The position numbers were made by a program, and so were the translations under genes. Under the pieces are notes generated by a model, which made no database searches, had not been told where the DNA came from, and saw nothing but the letters and a program-made list of their open reading frames with translations. Positions 55,084 through 63,962 of a stretch of 64,000 nucleotides of DNA are shown here, in pieces. The stretch covers positions 124,001 to 188,000 of the forward strand of contig NZ_JACDIT010000005.1 in the NCBI RefSeq assembly GCF_013839445.1, given 5' to 3'. The DNA comes from Chthonobacter albigriseus (GTDB lineage: Bacteria; Pseudomonadota; Alphaproteobacteria; Rhizobiales; Pleomorphomonadaceae). Numbering within the stretch: the stretch's first letter is position 1; each line of letters starts with the position of its first letter.

Positions 55084-55830
55084 TTGTTCGGATCGATCCT
55101 GCTGGTGGCGTTGATGGGCGCCGGGCCGGCGCCCGGAACTTCTCTGCCGACCGGCGACGGATCCGCCGAGGCGGTCGCAGCCCGGCTGTCCGCGATGCTG
55201 CAGGCGGCGCGATCGGTCATTTCCAAGCACCAGACCGACATCAACGATCCGGCGAAGGGGGACAAGCACCTCGACGCGGCCACGGTGGTGGGAGAGGCGA
55301 TCGCCGCCTACAAGGCGAAGACCGGCGAGGATCCGACGGCCTACGACCCCGCCACGCGGCAGGGCAGGCTGATCGGGGCGCAACTCGAGGCGATCGCCGA
55401 GGTGATGGACGAGGCGCAAAGCTCGATCAACCAGGAAGGCGTCGGTTTCAAGGGCTTCATCCCGGCCACCTTCGCGCGGCTCGTGAACGAAACCTTCGCC
55501 CGGCGCGTGGTCGGCGAGGCGACGGTGAAGGTGACGGCGCCTCTGGACCTGGTTCGGAACCGCAAGGCCCGGCCCGACGAGTGGGAAACCGCCGTCATCG
55601 CCGAGCGCTTCCTGGCCGAGGACTGGCCGCGCGGAACGCCGTTCTCCGAGACGGTCACGGAGGGCGGCGCCGCGACCTTCCGGATGGCGGTGCCGGAGTA
55701 TTACGCCGCGTCGTGCCTGTCCTGCCACGGCGGGCCGAAGGGGTCCACCGACATCACCGGCTACCCGCGCGAAGGGGCGGCGGAAGCCGATCTCGGCGGC
55801 GTGATCAGCGTCATCATCAACGAACCCTGA
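55084..55830 (+). CDS. Periplasmic c-type-haem sensor-like protein (Tll0287/DUF3365 type)
   Basis: 248 residues from TTG 55084. An in-frame stop at 55072-55074 excludes an earlier start. A short hydrophobic N-terminus (SILLVALMGAG) should export it. The body resembles the Tll0287-like haem domain, with QSSINQEGVGFKGFIPATFAR, and ends with a CxxCH site in ASCLSCHGGPKGS and DLGGVISVII. AGGGGG lies directly against the TTG, so the exact start (perhaps ATG 55114) is unsure. It is 8 bases before a sensor kinase gene and probably works with it as a redox or gas sensor. Confidence 0.72.
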   Translation: MFGSILLVALMGAGPAPGTSLPTGDGSAEAVAARLSAMLQAARSVISKHQTDINDPAKGDKHLDAATVVGEAIAAYKAKTGEDPTAYDPATRQGRLIGAQLEAIAEVMDEAQSSINQEGVGFKGFIPATFARLVNETFARRVVGEATVKVTAPLDLVRNRKARPDEWETAVIAERFLAEDWPRGTPFSETVTEGGAATFRMAVPEYYAASCLSCHGGPKGSTDITGYPREGAAEADLGGVISVIINEP

Positions 55831-55838
55831 GCGGCGCC

Positions 55839-58568
55839 ATGGCCCTGCAGTTCGATCGTTTCCTGCGGCAGACCTCGATCGCCGCCCGGCTGATCGTCCT
55901 CTCGGTCGTGCTGCTCTTGGCGATGTCCGGAACCAGCCTCTACCTGCTCCTGACCCTGGAGCGGGCGTCGGCGACCACGGCGGAGGCGCAGCGCGCCGCG
56001 GCCCTGCTCGACACCGTCAACCAGGTCCATGTCGCGTTCAACGACCTGCGCTACTGGCGCGCGGACCTCGCGGTCAGTCTGCTGACGCTGGCGGAAACCA
56101 AGGGCAACGACGCACGGGCGCGGTTCGACGCCGGTATCGCCGCGCTGAAGGCGGAGCGGCCGGAGGAAGCCGACGCCATCCGGGACGGGGTGGTGCGGTT
56201 CGACGAGACGGCGATGCAGGCCGTGGAAGCCTATACGGACGAGCAGCGGGTGGTGGGCAACGCCCTCTTCGCGGAGGCCCGGACGCACGGACTGAGCGCC
56301 AACCAGGCGCTCACCGAACTGGAAGCCGACCTGCAGAACCAGGCCTCCCTGGCGCGGACCGAAGTGCTGACGGAGTTCGTCGGCGGGGCGCAGGTGTCTC
56401 TCACCGTCACGGCCGTCACGGTGGTGGTGGGCGGGCTTCTGACGCTGCTGATCCTGTCGTCCATCCTCGGCCCCTTGAACCGGGTGGTCGCCGCGATCGG
56501 CGAGATCACCTCCGGCGCGCCCGACGTGACGCTGCCCGAGCCGTCCCGCGACGAGTTCGGACGGATGCGCGACGCGCTCAAGCTTCTGGCCGACAGCATG
56601 CACGAACGCGCTGCGCTGGCCCGCGAGGCGGAGCGCCAGAGGCACACGCTGCTCGATGCGATCGAGAGCATCAACCAGGGCTTTGCGCTGTTCGACGCCG
56701 ACGACCGGCTGCAGCTGACCAACTCGAACTACCGGGCGCTGCAGGCGCCGATCGCCGACAGTCTGGAGCCGGGCGTCCCGTTTGCCGAAATCCTGCGCAA
56801 GGCTGCCTCTTTCCGAGGCAAGACGGCGGCGGAGACCGAGGCGTGGATCGCCGAGCGGCTGGCCCGGCGAGGCAAGCCGGGCAGCCATGTGGAGGCTTTC
56901 GGCGAAGGGCGCTGGGTGCAGATCCAGGAACGCCGGACGCGCGAAGGCAGCCTGGTCGCGGTGTTCACCGACGTGACCGACATGCTGCAGCGGCAGAGCG
57001 ACCTGGAAGCGGCCCGTGAGGCCGCGGTGCAGGCGACGCAGGTCAAGTCGGAGTTCCTGGCCAACATGAGCCACGAACTGCGGACGCCGCTGAACGCCAT
57101 CATCGGCTACAGCCAGCTGCTGCAGCAGGACGCGGAGGATGCCGGCCAGACGGACGCGATCGCCGACCTGAAGAAGATCGAGGGCGCGGGCCAGCACCTG
57201 CTGAAGATCATCAACGACATCCTGGACCTGTCCAAGATCGAGGCCGGCCGGATGGAGGTGTACCTGGAACCGGTCGACGTCGGCGGCCTGATCCGGGACG
57301 TGGAGATGCTGGTGCGGCCGCTGGCTGCGAAGAACCGCAACGCGTTCGTCATCGACATGCCGGAGCGGATGGGGACCATCGAGACCGATCACACCAAGCT
57401 GAAGCAGATCGTGCTGAACCTGGTGAGCAATGCGACCAAGTTCACGCAGGACGGGACGGTGACGCTGAAGGCGGCGTGGAACGGAACCGGTGCGGGGCGA
57501 ACGCTGACGCTTTCGATCAGCGACACCGGCATCGGCATGACCGAGGAGCAGATCAGCCGGTTGTTCCAAGCGTTCTCGCAGGCCGACAGCTCGACGACAC
57601 GGCGCTTCGGCGGCACCGGCCTGGGGTTGGCGATCAGCCGCAGCTTCGCCCGCACGCTCGGCGGCGACCTCACCGTGAGCAGCCGGCCCGGCGAAGGGTC
57701 GTGCTTCGTGCTGATGCTGCAGGACGGCGTAGCTGCGTCCGCAGCAACCGAGACCATGTCGCCGGGGCCGCAGGGCCCGGCGATCACGGCAGCTCACGCG
57801 GGCCTGGTGATGGTCGTGGATGACGATCCGCACACCCGGCACATCATCGGATCCCACCTGGTGCGGGAAGGGTATTCGCCGCTCTACGCGGGATCGGGGC
57901 AGGAGGCGCTGGACCTCGCGCGGCAGCAGAAGCCCGACGCCATCACGCTCGACATCATGATGCCGCACGTGGACGGTTGGGCCGTGCTGATGGCGCTGAA
58001 GGCGGATCCCGAACTCGCAGACATCCCGGTGGTGATCATCTCCATCACCGACGAGCGCAGCCTCGCCTTCACGCTCGGCGCGGCGGCGATGTTGACGAAG
58101 CCGTTCGACCGGCTGGAACTGATCGAGGTGTTGGACCGAGAACTGGCCGAGAGCCGGACGGTCGACGGGCGCAGCGTGCTGATCGTGGAGGATGATGCCG
58201 CAACCCGGGCCATGATGACCCGGATCGCCGAACGGCTCGGCATGTCCGTGTCGGCGGTCGTCAACGGGCGGAATGGGCTGGAGTGGCTGGGGGCGAACCC
58301 GCGGCCGGATGCCATTCTCCTGGACCTGGCGATGCCGGAGATGGACGGCTTCGAGTTCCTGGAGCGCCTGCGCGACCATCCGACCTGGCAGTCCATCCCG
58401 GTGATCGTGGTGACGGCGCGCGACCTGACGGCCGGCGATCGCGACCGGTTGGACGGCAACGCGCAGGGTGTGATCGCCAAGGGGGGGACGGCCAACCTGG
58501 AGATCGCCCGCGCGATCCAGTCGCTTGCGGGGCGGCCGGCGGTTTCACCCGAACCGGAGGGATCGTAG
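55839..58568 (+). CDS. Hybrid histidine kinase with two receiver domains
   Basis: 909 residues. Transmembrane helices at about 17-38 and 186-210 frame a periplasmic helical sensor. A HAMP linker (to about 260), a PAS-like domain (IESINQGFALFDADDRL, about 275-390), HisKA with SHELRTPLNAIIGYSQ (His412), HATPase with DTGIGM and GGTGLGLAISR, then two receiver domains with Asp705 (DIMMPHVDGW) and Asp829 (DLAMPEMDGF) follow. No Hpt domain, so the chain may pass to another protein such as the adjacent DivK-like receiver. Confidence 0.92.
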   Translation: MALQFDRFLRQTSIAARLIVLSVVLLLAMSGTSLYLLLTLERASATTAEAQRAAALLDTVNQVHVAFNDLRYWRADLAVSLLTLAETKGNDARARFDAGIAALKAERPEEADAIRDGVVRFDETAMQAVEAYTDEQRVVGNALFAEARTHGLSANQALTELEADLQNQASLARTEVLTEFVGGAQVSLTVTAVTVVVGGLLTLLILSSILGPLNRVVAAIGEITSGAPDVTLPEPSRDEFGRMRDALKLLADSMHERAALAREAERQRHTLLDAIESINQGFALFDADDRLQLTNSNYRALQAPIADSLEPGVPFAEILRKAASFRGKTAAETEAWIAERLARRGKPGSHVEAFGEGRWVQIQERRTREGSLVAVFTDVTDMLQRQSDLEAAREAAVQATQVKSEFLANMSHELRTPLNAIIGYSQLLQQDAEDAGQTDAIADLKKIEGAGQHLLKIINDILDLSKIEAGRMEVYLEPVDVGGLIRDVEMLVRPLAAKNRNAFVIDMPERMGTIETDHTKLKQIVLNLVSNATKFTQDGTVTLKAAWNGTGAGRTLTLSISDTGIGMTEEQISRLFQAFSQADSSTTRRFGGTGLGLAISRSFARTLGGDLTVSSRPGEGSCFVLMLQDGVAASAATETMSPGPQGPAITAAHAGLVMVVDDDPHTRHIIGSHLVREGYSPLYAGSGQEALDLARQQKPDAITLDIMMPHVDGWAVLMALKADPELADIPVVIISITDERSLAFTLGAAAMLTKPFDRLELIEVLDRELAESRTVDGRSVLIVEDDAATRAMMTRIAERLGMSVSAVVNGRNGLEWLGANPRPDAILLDLAMPEMDGFEFLERLRDHPTWQSIPVIVVTARDLTAGDRDRLDGNAQGVIAKGGTANLEIARAIQSLAGRPAVSPEPEGS

Positions 58569-58940
58569 ATGGCTGTGATCCTCCTCGTCGAGGACAACGA
58601 ACTGAACCGGGACATGCTGTCCCGCCGGCTGATCCGGGCCGGTCACACCGTGCCGACCGCCGTGGACGGGGCGGAAGCGGTGGAGCGGGCGCTTTCGCTC
58701 GCCCCCGACATCGTGCTGATGGACCTCAGCCTGCCGGTGATCGACGGCTGGGAGGCGACCCGCCGGATCCGCCAGCAGGAGGCCGGCCGCCGGGTGCCGA
58801 TCATCGCGCTGACGGCGCATGCAATGGTGGGCGAACGGGAACGGGCGATGGCCGCCGGCTGCGACGACTTCGACACCAAGCCGGTGGACTTCGCCAGGCT
58901 CCTTGGCAAGATCGCCGCGCTTCTGGACCCGGGCGCCTGA
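58569..58940 (+). CDS. Stand-alone receiver (DivK-like response regulator)
   Basis: 123 residues, a single REC domain. LLVEDNELNRDMLSRRL, the phosphoacceptor Asp52 in LMDLSLPVIDG, and Lys104 in FDTKPV are conserved as in DivK. It starts right after the hybrid kinase stop codon, so it is co-transcribed. It may relay phosphate from the kinase or sense it allosterically. Confidence 0.9.
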   Translation: MAVILLVEDNELNRDMLSRRLIRAGHTVPTAVDGAEAVERALSLAPDIVLMDLSLPVIDGWEATRRIRQQEAGRRVPIIALTAHAMVGERERAMAAGCDDFDTKPVDFARLLGKIAALLDPGA

Positions 58941-58969
58941 CGCCGCTCCGCTCCGGCCCGATCTCCTGG

Positions 58970-60154
58970 TCATCCCCGGATCGTCTGCTCCGGCCGGCAG
59001 CGCAGCACGAGCAGGGTGACGTCGTCGAACCTGGCGCGGCCGGCGGAGTGGTCCAGCACGCGTTCGACCAACCGCTCGGCAAGCGCGCGGGCGGGCTGAC
59101 CGACCATCGCGGCGCATTCGGCCGCGAGACGGTCCGCGCCGAACATCTCGCCATGGTCGCCCTCCATCTCGAGGACGCCGTCGGTGACCAGCACCAGGCT
59201 GTCGGCGGCGGCAAGGTGGATCACCCGGTTGCTGAAAGCCAGGTGCTCCACGGCGCCGATCGGCGGGTCGGCGGGCGCATCGGCGGTATCCGCCGCGCCG
59301 GCGCCGGCACGGATCGGCGGGAGATGACCCGCGTTGACATAGTCGAAGCGGCCGGTCGCGACGTCCAGGAAGCCGACGAGGAGCGTGATGAAGAGGCAGT
59401 CCTCGTTGTTCTTGCAGAGCTCTTCGTTGAGGAGGGCGGCGATCTCCGAAGGCCGAGGCACGCGGCCGGCGAGGGCATGGAACTGCAGCGTGCCCGCCCT
59501 CAGCAGGCTGCGGGTGCGCGCCATGAAGAGCGCCGCGGGCATGCCCTTGCCCGAAACATCGCCGATCGCCACGCACAGCACGTCGGGGGTGACGGGGAAG
59601 AAGTCGTAGAGGTCACCACCGACCTCCTGGGCCGGCATCATCACGGCGTGGATGTCGACCGGGCCTTCCGCGGGCGGGAAGTGCGTGTTGACCATCGCCA
59701 GCTGCTGGTGGCGCGCCTTGGCCAGTTCGGCCTCCAGCCGAAAGAGCTGGCGGCGGACTTCCGCCCGCAGCGCCTTCTTCTCCAGGACGGAGCCGATCCG
59801 GGCCCGCAGGATGGAGGGATTGAAGGGTTTGGGCAGATAGTCCTCGGCACCGAGGTCGAGGCACTTGACGACGGTTTCCAGTTCGCTCGCGGCGGAGATC
59901 ATGATCACCGCCGTCTCGTCCAGGCGGTCCTCGATACGGACCGCCTCCAGCACCTCGACGCCGTTCATTCTCGGCATCATGACGTCGAGGAGGACGAGAT
60001 CGACCGGATGCGCGCGGATGTGGTCGAGCGCCGCCTGCCCGTCCTCCGCCTCGGCGAGGTTGCGGAAACCCAGCCGCTGGAGCCGACGCACCAGGATGGC
60101 GCGGTTGTCCTCGACGTCGTCGACGATGAGGATGTGCGCGTGCGCGACGTTCAT
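58970..60154 (-). CDS. REC-PP2C (SpoIIE/RsbU-type) serine phosphatase
   Basis: 394 residues. The N-terminal receiver (ILIVDDVEDNRAI, Asp57 in LLDVMMPRMNG, K in LPKPF) is followed by a coiled linker and a SpoIIE-type PP2C domain with QEVGGDLYDFF, GDVSGKGMPAALFMA and DGVLEMEG, the metal-binding aspartates. Such phosphatases dephosphorylate STAS antagonists. The start overlaps the stop of the HATPase gene by 4 bases. It is convergent with the DivK-like gene. Confidence 0.92.
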   Translation of the reverse strand: MNVAHAHILIVDDVEDNRAILVRRLQRLGFRNLAEAEDGQAALDHIRAHPVDLVLLDVMMPRMNGVEVLEAVRIEDRLDETAVIMISAASELETVVKCLDLGAEDYLPKPFNPSILRARIGSVLEKKALRAEVRRQLFRLEAELAKARHQQLAMVNTHFPPAEGPVDIHAVMMPAQEVGGDLYDFFPVTPDVLCVAIGDVSGKGMPAALFMARTRSLLRAGTLQFHALAGRVPRPSEIAALLNEELCKNNEDCLFITLLVGFLDVATGRFDYVNAGHLPPIRAGAGAADTADAPADPPIGAVEHLAFSNRVIHLAAADSLVLVTDGVLEMEGDHGEMFGADRLAAECAAMVGQPARALAERLVERVLDHSAGRARFDDVTLLVLRCRPEQTIRG

Positions 60155-60579
60155 GACGCCGGCTCCAGGCTGAGAACGAGCCGGACGTGGTTGCGGCCCG
60201 CGTCGACGGCGTAGCGCGCTTCGGTCATGAGGGTGCGGACGAGGTGGACGCCGAGGCCGCCGAGCGGGCGATCGTCGACACCGAGGTCGAGATCCGGAGG
60301 GGGATTGGAGAAGGGGTCGAACAGTGCGGCGTCGTCGCTGATCTCGATGGCCAAGCGGTCGCCGTGGTGCTCGATGCGCAGCCGGATCTCGCCCGGCGCC
60401 CCGGGTGCGTAGCCATGGTCGATGACGTTGTTGACGAGTTCGTCGAGGCAAAGCTGGACCTTGAAGGCGACGTCGGGGGACAGCCCGCTGACGCCCGCGA
60501 AGTGATCGAGAGTGGCCATCAGCGCGCCGAGGTCGGCGAGGTCGGCTGCCAGCACCACATCCAGGCGGGTGATCTGCAT
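60151..60579 (-). CDS. RsbW-like HATPase anti-sigma/serine kinase
   Basis: 142 residues. N-box CLDELVNNVIDHGY (Glu47, Asn50, Asn51) and G-box GGLGVHLVRTL, with no H-box, mark an RsbW/SpoIIAB-type kinase. It would phosphorylate the STAS protein encoded next to it and bind a sigma factor or other target. No sigma factor of the general-stress type is seen nearby. Confidence 0.88.
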   Translation of the reverse strand: MQITRLDVVLAADLADLGALMATLDHFAGVSGLSPDVAFKVQLCLDELVNNVIDHGYAPGAPGEIRLRIEHHGDRLAIEISDDAALFDPFSNPPPDLDLGVDDRPLGGLGVHLVRTLMTEARYAVDAGRNHVRLVLSLEPAS

Positions 60580-60610
60580 GACGGCTGCCTCCGCCTCCGA
60601 ACCAGGCCGT

Positions 60611-60943
60611 TCAAGTGGCGGCCACGGCGGTTTCCACGGTGGGGTGGATCTCGAAGATGCGGGTGAAGCCGCTGATCTCCACGACGGAGCGGATGCGGTC
60701 GTTCATGCCGGCGAGCGCCACGCGGCCCTCCAGCCGCCTGACCTTCTTGGCGACCGAGAGCAGGACGGAGAGGCCGATGCTGCTGATGTAGTCGAGAGCG
60801 GAGAGATCGATGACGATGGCGGTGTCGCCCCGCTCCAGGGTGGTGGACAGGCGCTGATCGAAGATCGGGGCGTTGGTGCTGTCGAGGCGGCCGACCGGCG
60901 CGATCACCAGGATGTCACGGTGCCGGCTCTCGGTGATTTCCAT
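60611..60943 (-). CDS. STAS-domain anti-sigma-factor antagonist
   Basis: 110 residues, complete STAS domain. The phosphorylatable serine is in DLSALDYISSIGLSVL (Ser54 or Ser55). First gene of the partner-switching unit, 31 bases upstream of the HATPase gene. Likely the switch partner of the RsbW-like kinase and the REC-PP2C phosphatase. Confidence 0.9.
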   Translation of the reverse strand: MEITESRHRDILVIAPVGRLDSTNAPIFDQRLSTTLERGDTAIVIDLSALDYISSIGLSVLLSVAKKVRRLEGRVALAGMNDRIRSVVEISGFTRIFEIHPTVETAVAAT

Positions 60944-60971
60944 GCTGCGTCTCCATGCACTGTCATTGCGA

Positions 60972-61970
60972 TCACGACCGGCCGGCGCCGGCGAAAAAGG
61001 AGTCCACGAAGGCCGATCCCGGATTGGTCAGGTCGAAGGCGTGGAGGCCGAGTTCGGCAGACAACAGGCGGAAACTCTCGACGCCGCGGACCGAGTTTCC
61101 CTTGCGATCGAGCCGCGGCGAGAAGGTGCCGATGCCGAGCTGGCGGTTGACGACGCCCATGATGCCGCCGCCGACGCCGCTTTTTGCCGGAACTCCGACG
61201 TCGTAGGCCCAATTTCCGGAGTAATCATACATGCCGCAGGTGAACATGACAGCCTGCGTGTCGCGCACGGCGGCAATGTCGAAAACCTCTCGGCCGGTCA
61301 CCGGTTGATCACCCATGTTGGCGATGGTGGCGGCCATGGTCGCCAGATCCCGGGCGGTGACCGAAATCGAGCACTGGCGGAAGTAAAGGTCGAGCGCCGG
61401 CTCCATCGGCTCGGCGAGCGCGCCGACGCTGACGAGGAGGTGGCCGATCGCCCGGTTCCGGTGGCCGGTCGCGGCCTCGGACCGATAGACGGCCTCGTCG
61501 AGGACCAGCCGGCGACCGGCCGCAGCAGACAGGCGGGCGAGCACCTCGTCGAAGGCCGCGTCACCATGGACGTCGCGCAGAATGCCGGCCACGGTGATCG
61601 CACCGGCGTTGACCATGGGATTGTAGGGCCGACGGGTGACCGGATCGAACTCGATGGCGTTAAACGGGTCGCCGCTCGGCTCCACGCCGACGCGCTCGAG
61701 CACCTTCGCCCGCCCGATCGCCTCGAGGGCCATGCAGTAGGTGAACGCCTTGGACGTGGACTGGATCGTGAAGGGTGCCTGCGTATCGCCGATCCCATGC
61801 ACCGCGCCGCCGACGGTGGTAACCGCGATCCCGAATGGCGTCGGATCCATCTTGGACAGCTCGGGGATGTAGTCTGCGACCTCGCCGCCCGTGTTTTGGG
61901 CAACGAGCCCATGGATGTCGGCGAGAATCCGATCGACGCCGAATTCGCCGTCCCCGTCAGCGTCCGCCAT
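60972..61970 (-). CDS. glsA: Glutaminase A
   Basis: Hydrolyses glutamine to glutamate and ammonia. 332 residues. The serine-lysine active site is in IQSTSKAFTYCMAL; NPMVNAGAI, GDQPVTGREVF and SGVGGGIMGVVN (C-terminal) are conserved. ATG 61970 (MADADGDGEF) has GGAG upstream; ATG 61988 and an earlier one at 62075 are possible but add unlike residues. It is 28 bases from the STAS gene in the same direction, but with no obvious link. Confidence 0.93.
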   Translation of the reverse strand: MADADGDGEFGVDRILADIHGLVAQNTGGEVADYIPELSKMDPTPFGIAVTTVGGAVHGIGDTQAPFTIQSTSKAFTYCMALEAIGRAKVLERVGVEPSGDPFNAIEFDPVTRRPYNPMVNAGAITVAGILRDVHGDAAFDEVLARLSAAAGRRLVLDEAVYRSEAATGHRNRAIGHLLVSVGALAEPMEPALDLYFRQCSISVTARDLATMAATIANMGDQPVTGREVFDIAAVRDTQAVMFTCGMYDYSGNWAYDVGVPAKSGVGGGIMGVVNRQLGIGTFSPRLDRKGNSVRGVESFRLLSAELGLHAFDLTNPGSAFVDSFFAGAGRS

Positions 61971-62293
61971 GCCCACTCCGCTCCCCATCGCCGCGACGCT
62001 CCACCGGGCGCCGGGCTCAAGCGATGCATGTCGCGTGCCTATTGGAAGCAGGGGTGGTGGGGGGCGGGCCGGCACGGTCCCGGGGACGCGGGCGGCGAGC
62101 TGGACGACCCAGGCTGACGTCGGATCCCATGCGTCCGGAGGTACAGGGTGAGCGGGGTTCCGGCGGGGAAGGGGATCGTTTCACATGCGAGGTGGATCAA
62201 TCGCCGGAGAAATCGATCCTCGACCGACTGGGCCCTGAAGGCCTTGTCGATGGACGGGAGGGGCGCGGCCGGCCGCCTGCGGCGGCGGGACCC
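61971..62293. other. 323-base gap upstream of glsA
   Basis: No gene or clear RNA is seen. The glsA promoter on the minus strand should lie here, and no strong box is recognised. Confidence 0.35.
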
Positions 62294-62599
62294 TCACCTC
62301 AGGATGGATTCCAGTGATCCGTACTCGCTGCGCTTCAGGACTTCGGCGCGGTCTTCCGGGCAAGCCGCTTCGGCTGCCGCGTCAGCCTTGGGCGGCAACG
62401 CGCCGAGGTCCGCGGGGTCCTCGTAGAGGCTGGCGAGGCCGAAGACGAGATGCATCTGAATCTGGTCCGCCCCGGGCATGGTCCGCGCCTCCTTCAGCAG
62501 CGGACATAACTTGTCCGAGAGTTCGTCGGCAGATGCGGGGCCGATCGACAGAAGCAGTGTCGCAGACACCGCGGCGAGACGAGCAGCCAAGTCTTGCAT
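62294..62599 (-). CDS. Small secreted protein, unknown function
   Basis: 101 residues. A signal peptide (AARLAAVSATLLLSIGPASA) precedes a mature helical part with two cysteines (KLCPLLKEAR and EAACPEDRAE) that could form a disulfide. No known family. It is a free-standing gene between glsA and the LacI-family regulator. Confidence 0.62.
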   Translation of the reverse strand: MQDLAARLAAVSATLLLSIGPASADELSDKLCPLLKEARTMPGADQIQMHLVFGLASLYEDPADLGALPPKADAAAEAACPEDRAEVLKRSEYGSLESILR

Positions 62600-62808
62600 T
62601 CCCGAACTCCGATCTGTGAGCGCCGGAGTCTAGATCGGATCGGATGGAGCCGCGTCATCCATTTTGCGGAGCATGCCGCCGCGATCCGGTTTCGCCTTGG
62701 GGGGATCGTCGGGACCGCGGCCGGGCATCGCCGGCGCTGGCTGCGGCCATTGCGGGCCGCGCAAACCAATGGGGTGTGGCCGCGGATCGATTCAACTTTC
62801 CTTAAGGA

Positions 62809-62840
62809 TTGACAGGGCGTGGGATCGGCGGGACTAGTAT
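62809..62840 (+). promoter_or_regulatory. Possible promoter of the LacI-family gene
   Basis: TTGACA at 62809-62814 is a perfect -35. The best -10, TAGTAT at 62835-62840, is 20 bases away, which is longer than usual and may mean that an activator or another start is used. Confidence 0.35.
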
Positions 62841-62850
62841 AGCGGTTTAC

Positions 62851-62862
62851 TAAAGCGCTTTA
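62851..62862 (+). promoter_or_regulatory. LacI-family operator palindrome
   Basis: TAAAGCGCTTTA, a perfect 12-base palindrome with the central CG typical of LacI/GalR operators, 12 bases before the regulator's GTG start codon and just after its possible -10. Autorepression is likely. Confidence 0.7.
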
Positions 62863-62874
62863 CGGGAGCCGACC

Positions 62875-63909
62875 GTGCGGAAGGCGACGCTGACCGAAGT
62901 GGCGGAGGCGGCGGGGGTTTCCCCGACGACCGTGTCGCGCTGGCTAAACGGCGGGATCCAGCTGCCGCCGGCGACGGCCGAGCGGATCCGGCTGGCGATC
63001 GGGCGGCTCGACTACCGGCCGAACGCGCTGGCGCGGCGGCTTTCCCGCGGACGGGCCGAGGCGATCGGGATCCTGGTGCCCGATATCGCGAACCCCTTCT
63101 TCGCGCTGATCGCCGGAGAGGCGGAGCGGGTGGCGGTGGAGGCCGGGTTCGACCTGGTGATCTGGTCGTCGCGGAACCTTATCGAGCGGGAACTGGCGTG
63201 CTTCGACCGGCTGGCCTCCGGCTTCGTCGACGGGCTGATCGTGATCACCAACCACGAGGACGATGGGCGGCTCGCCGAGCGGATCGCGCGGCACAAGGGG
63301 CGCGTGGTGCTGGTGGACGAGGACGTGGCGAACGGCCCGGCGCCGCGGTTCTTCGTGGAGAACGAAGCCGGGGGACGCGAAGCGACGCGCTATCTGATCG
63401 AGGCGGGCCATCGGCGCATCTTCCATGTCGGCGGCCCGCGCGGGGTGATGAGCGCCAAGGAGCGCGCCGAGGGATGGCGCGGGGCCCTGGCCGAGGCCGG
63501 GATCGTCCCGGCGGACGACTGGCACGTGTTCACGGAATACGAGGTGGAGCCGGCGACGGCAGCGGCGGCCGTGCTGTTCGAGCGGGCGGATCCGCCGACG
63601 GCCGTCTTCGCGGGCAGCGACGCCATCGCTCTCGGTGTGCTGACACAGGCGCGGGCGCGCGGCATCGCCATTCCCGACGCGCTGTCGCTGGTCGGGTTCG
63701 ACGGGCTGCCGATCGTCAGCCTGCTCGGGCCACCGCTGACCAGCGTGGAGCAGCCGATCGCGGACCTGGGGCGGCTCGGCGCGGGCCGGTTGCTGGCGAT
63801 GATCGGCGGTGCGGAAGCTTCATCCGAGACGCAGCGGCTGCCGGTGAGGCTGGTCGCCCGCGCGTCGGTAGCGCCGCCTAGCGAGATTCGGCCGCCACGC
63901 GCGGCCTGA
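62875..63909 (+). CDS. LacI-family transcriptional regulator
   Basis: 344 residues from GTG 62875. Helix-turn-helix and hinge: TLTEVAEAAGVSPTTVSRWL then RPNALARRLSRG. The periplasmic-binding-protein-like core includes IGILVPDIANPFF and VGFDGLPI. A palindromic operator lies upstream. The next gene starts 53 bases later and begins with a Tat signal, so it may encode a sugar-binding protein whose ligand this repressor senses. Ligand unknown. Confidence 0.93.
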   Translation: MRKATLTEVAEAAGVSPTTVSRWLNGGIQLPPATAERIRLAIGRLDYRPNALARRLSRGRAEAIGILVPDIANPFFALIAGEAERVAVEAGFDLVIWSSRNLIERELACFDRLASGFVDGLIVITNHEDDGRLAERIARHKGRVVLVDEDVANGPAPRFFVENEAGGREATRYLIEAGHRRIFHVGGPRGVMSAKERAEGWRGALAEAGIVPADDWHVFTEYEVEPATAAAAVLFERADPPTAVFAGSDAIALGVLTQARARGIAIPDALSLVGFDGLPIVSLLGPPLTSVEQPIADLGRLGAGRLLAMIGGAEASSETQRLPVRLVARASVAPPSEIRPPRAA

Positions 63910-63962
63910 CGACATCGGCGACGGGAAAGGTCCCGCGTGCGATCCAGAGGGAGTAGGGAACC

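Noticed and set aside
54682-55728. A minus-strand gene of about 348 codons across the gap and the haem-sensor gene
   Set aside because: Composition is Arg/His/Gly-rich with no motif and it is antisense to the CxxCH protein, whose own frame shows family features.
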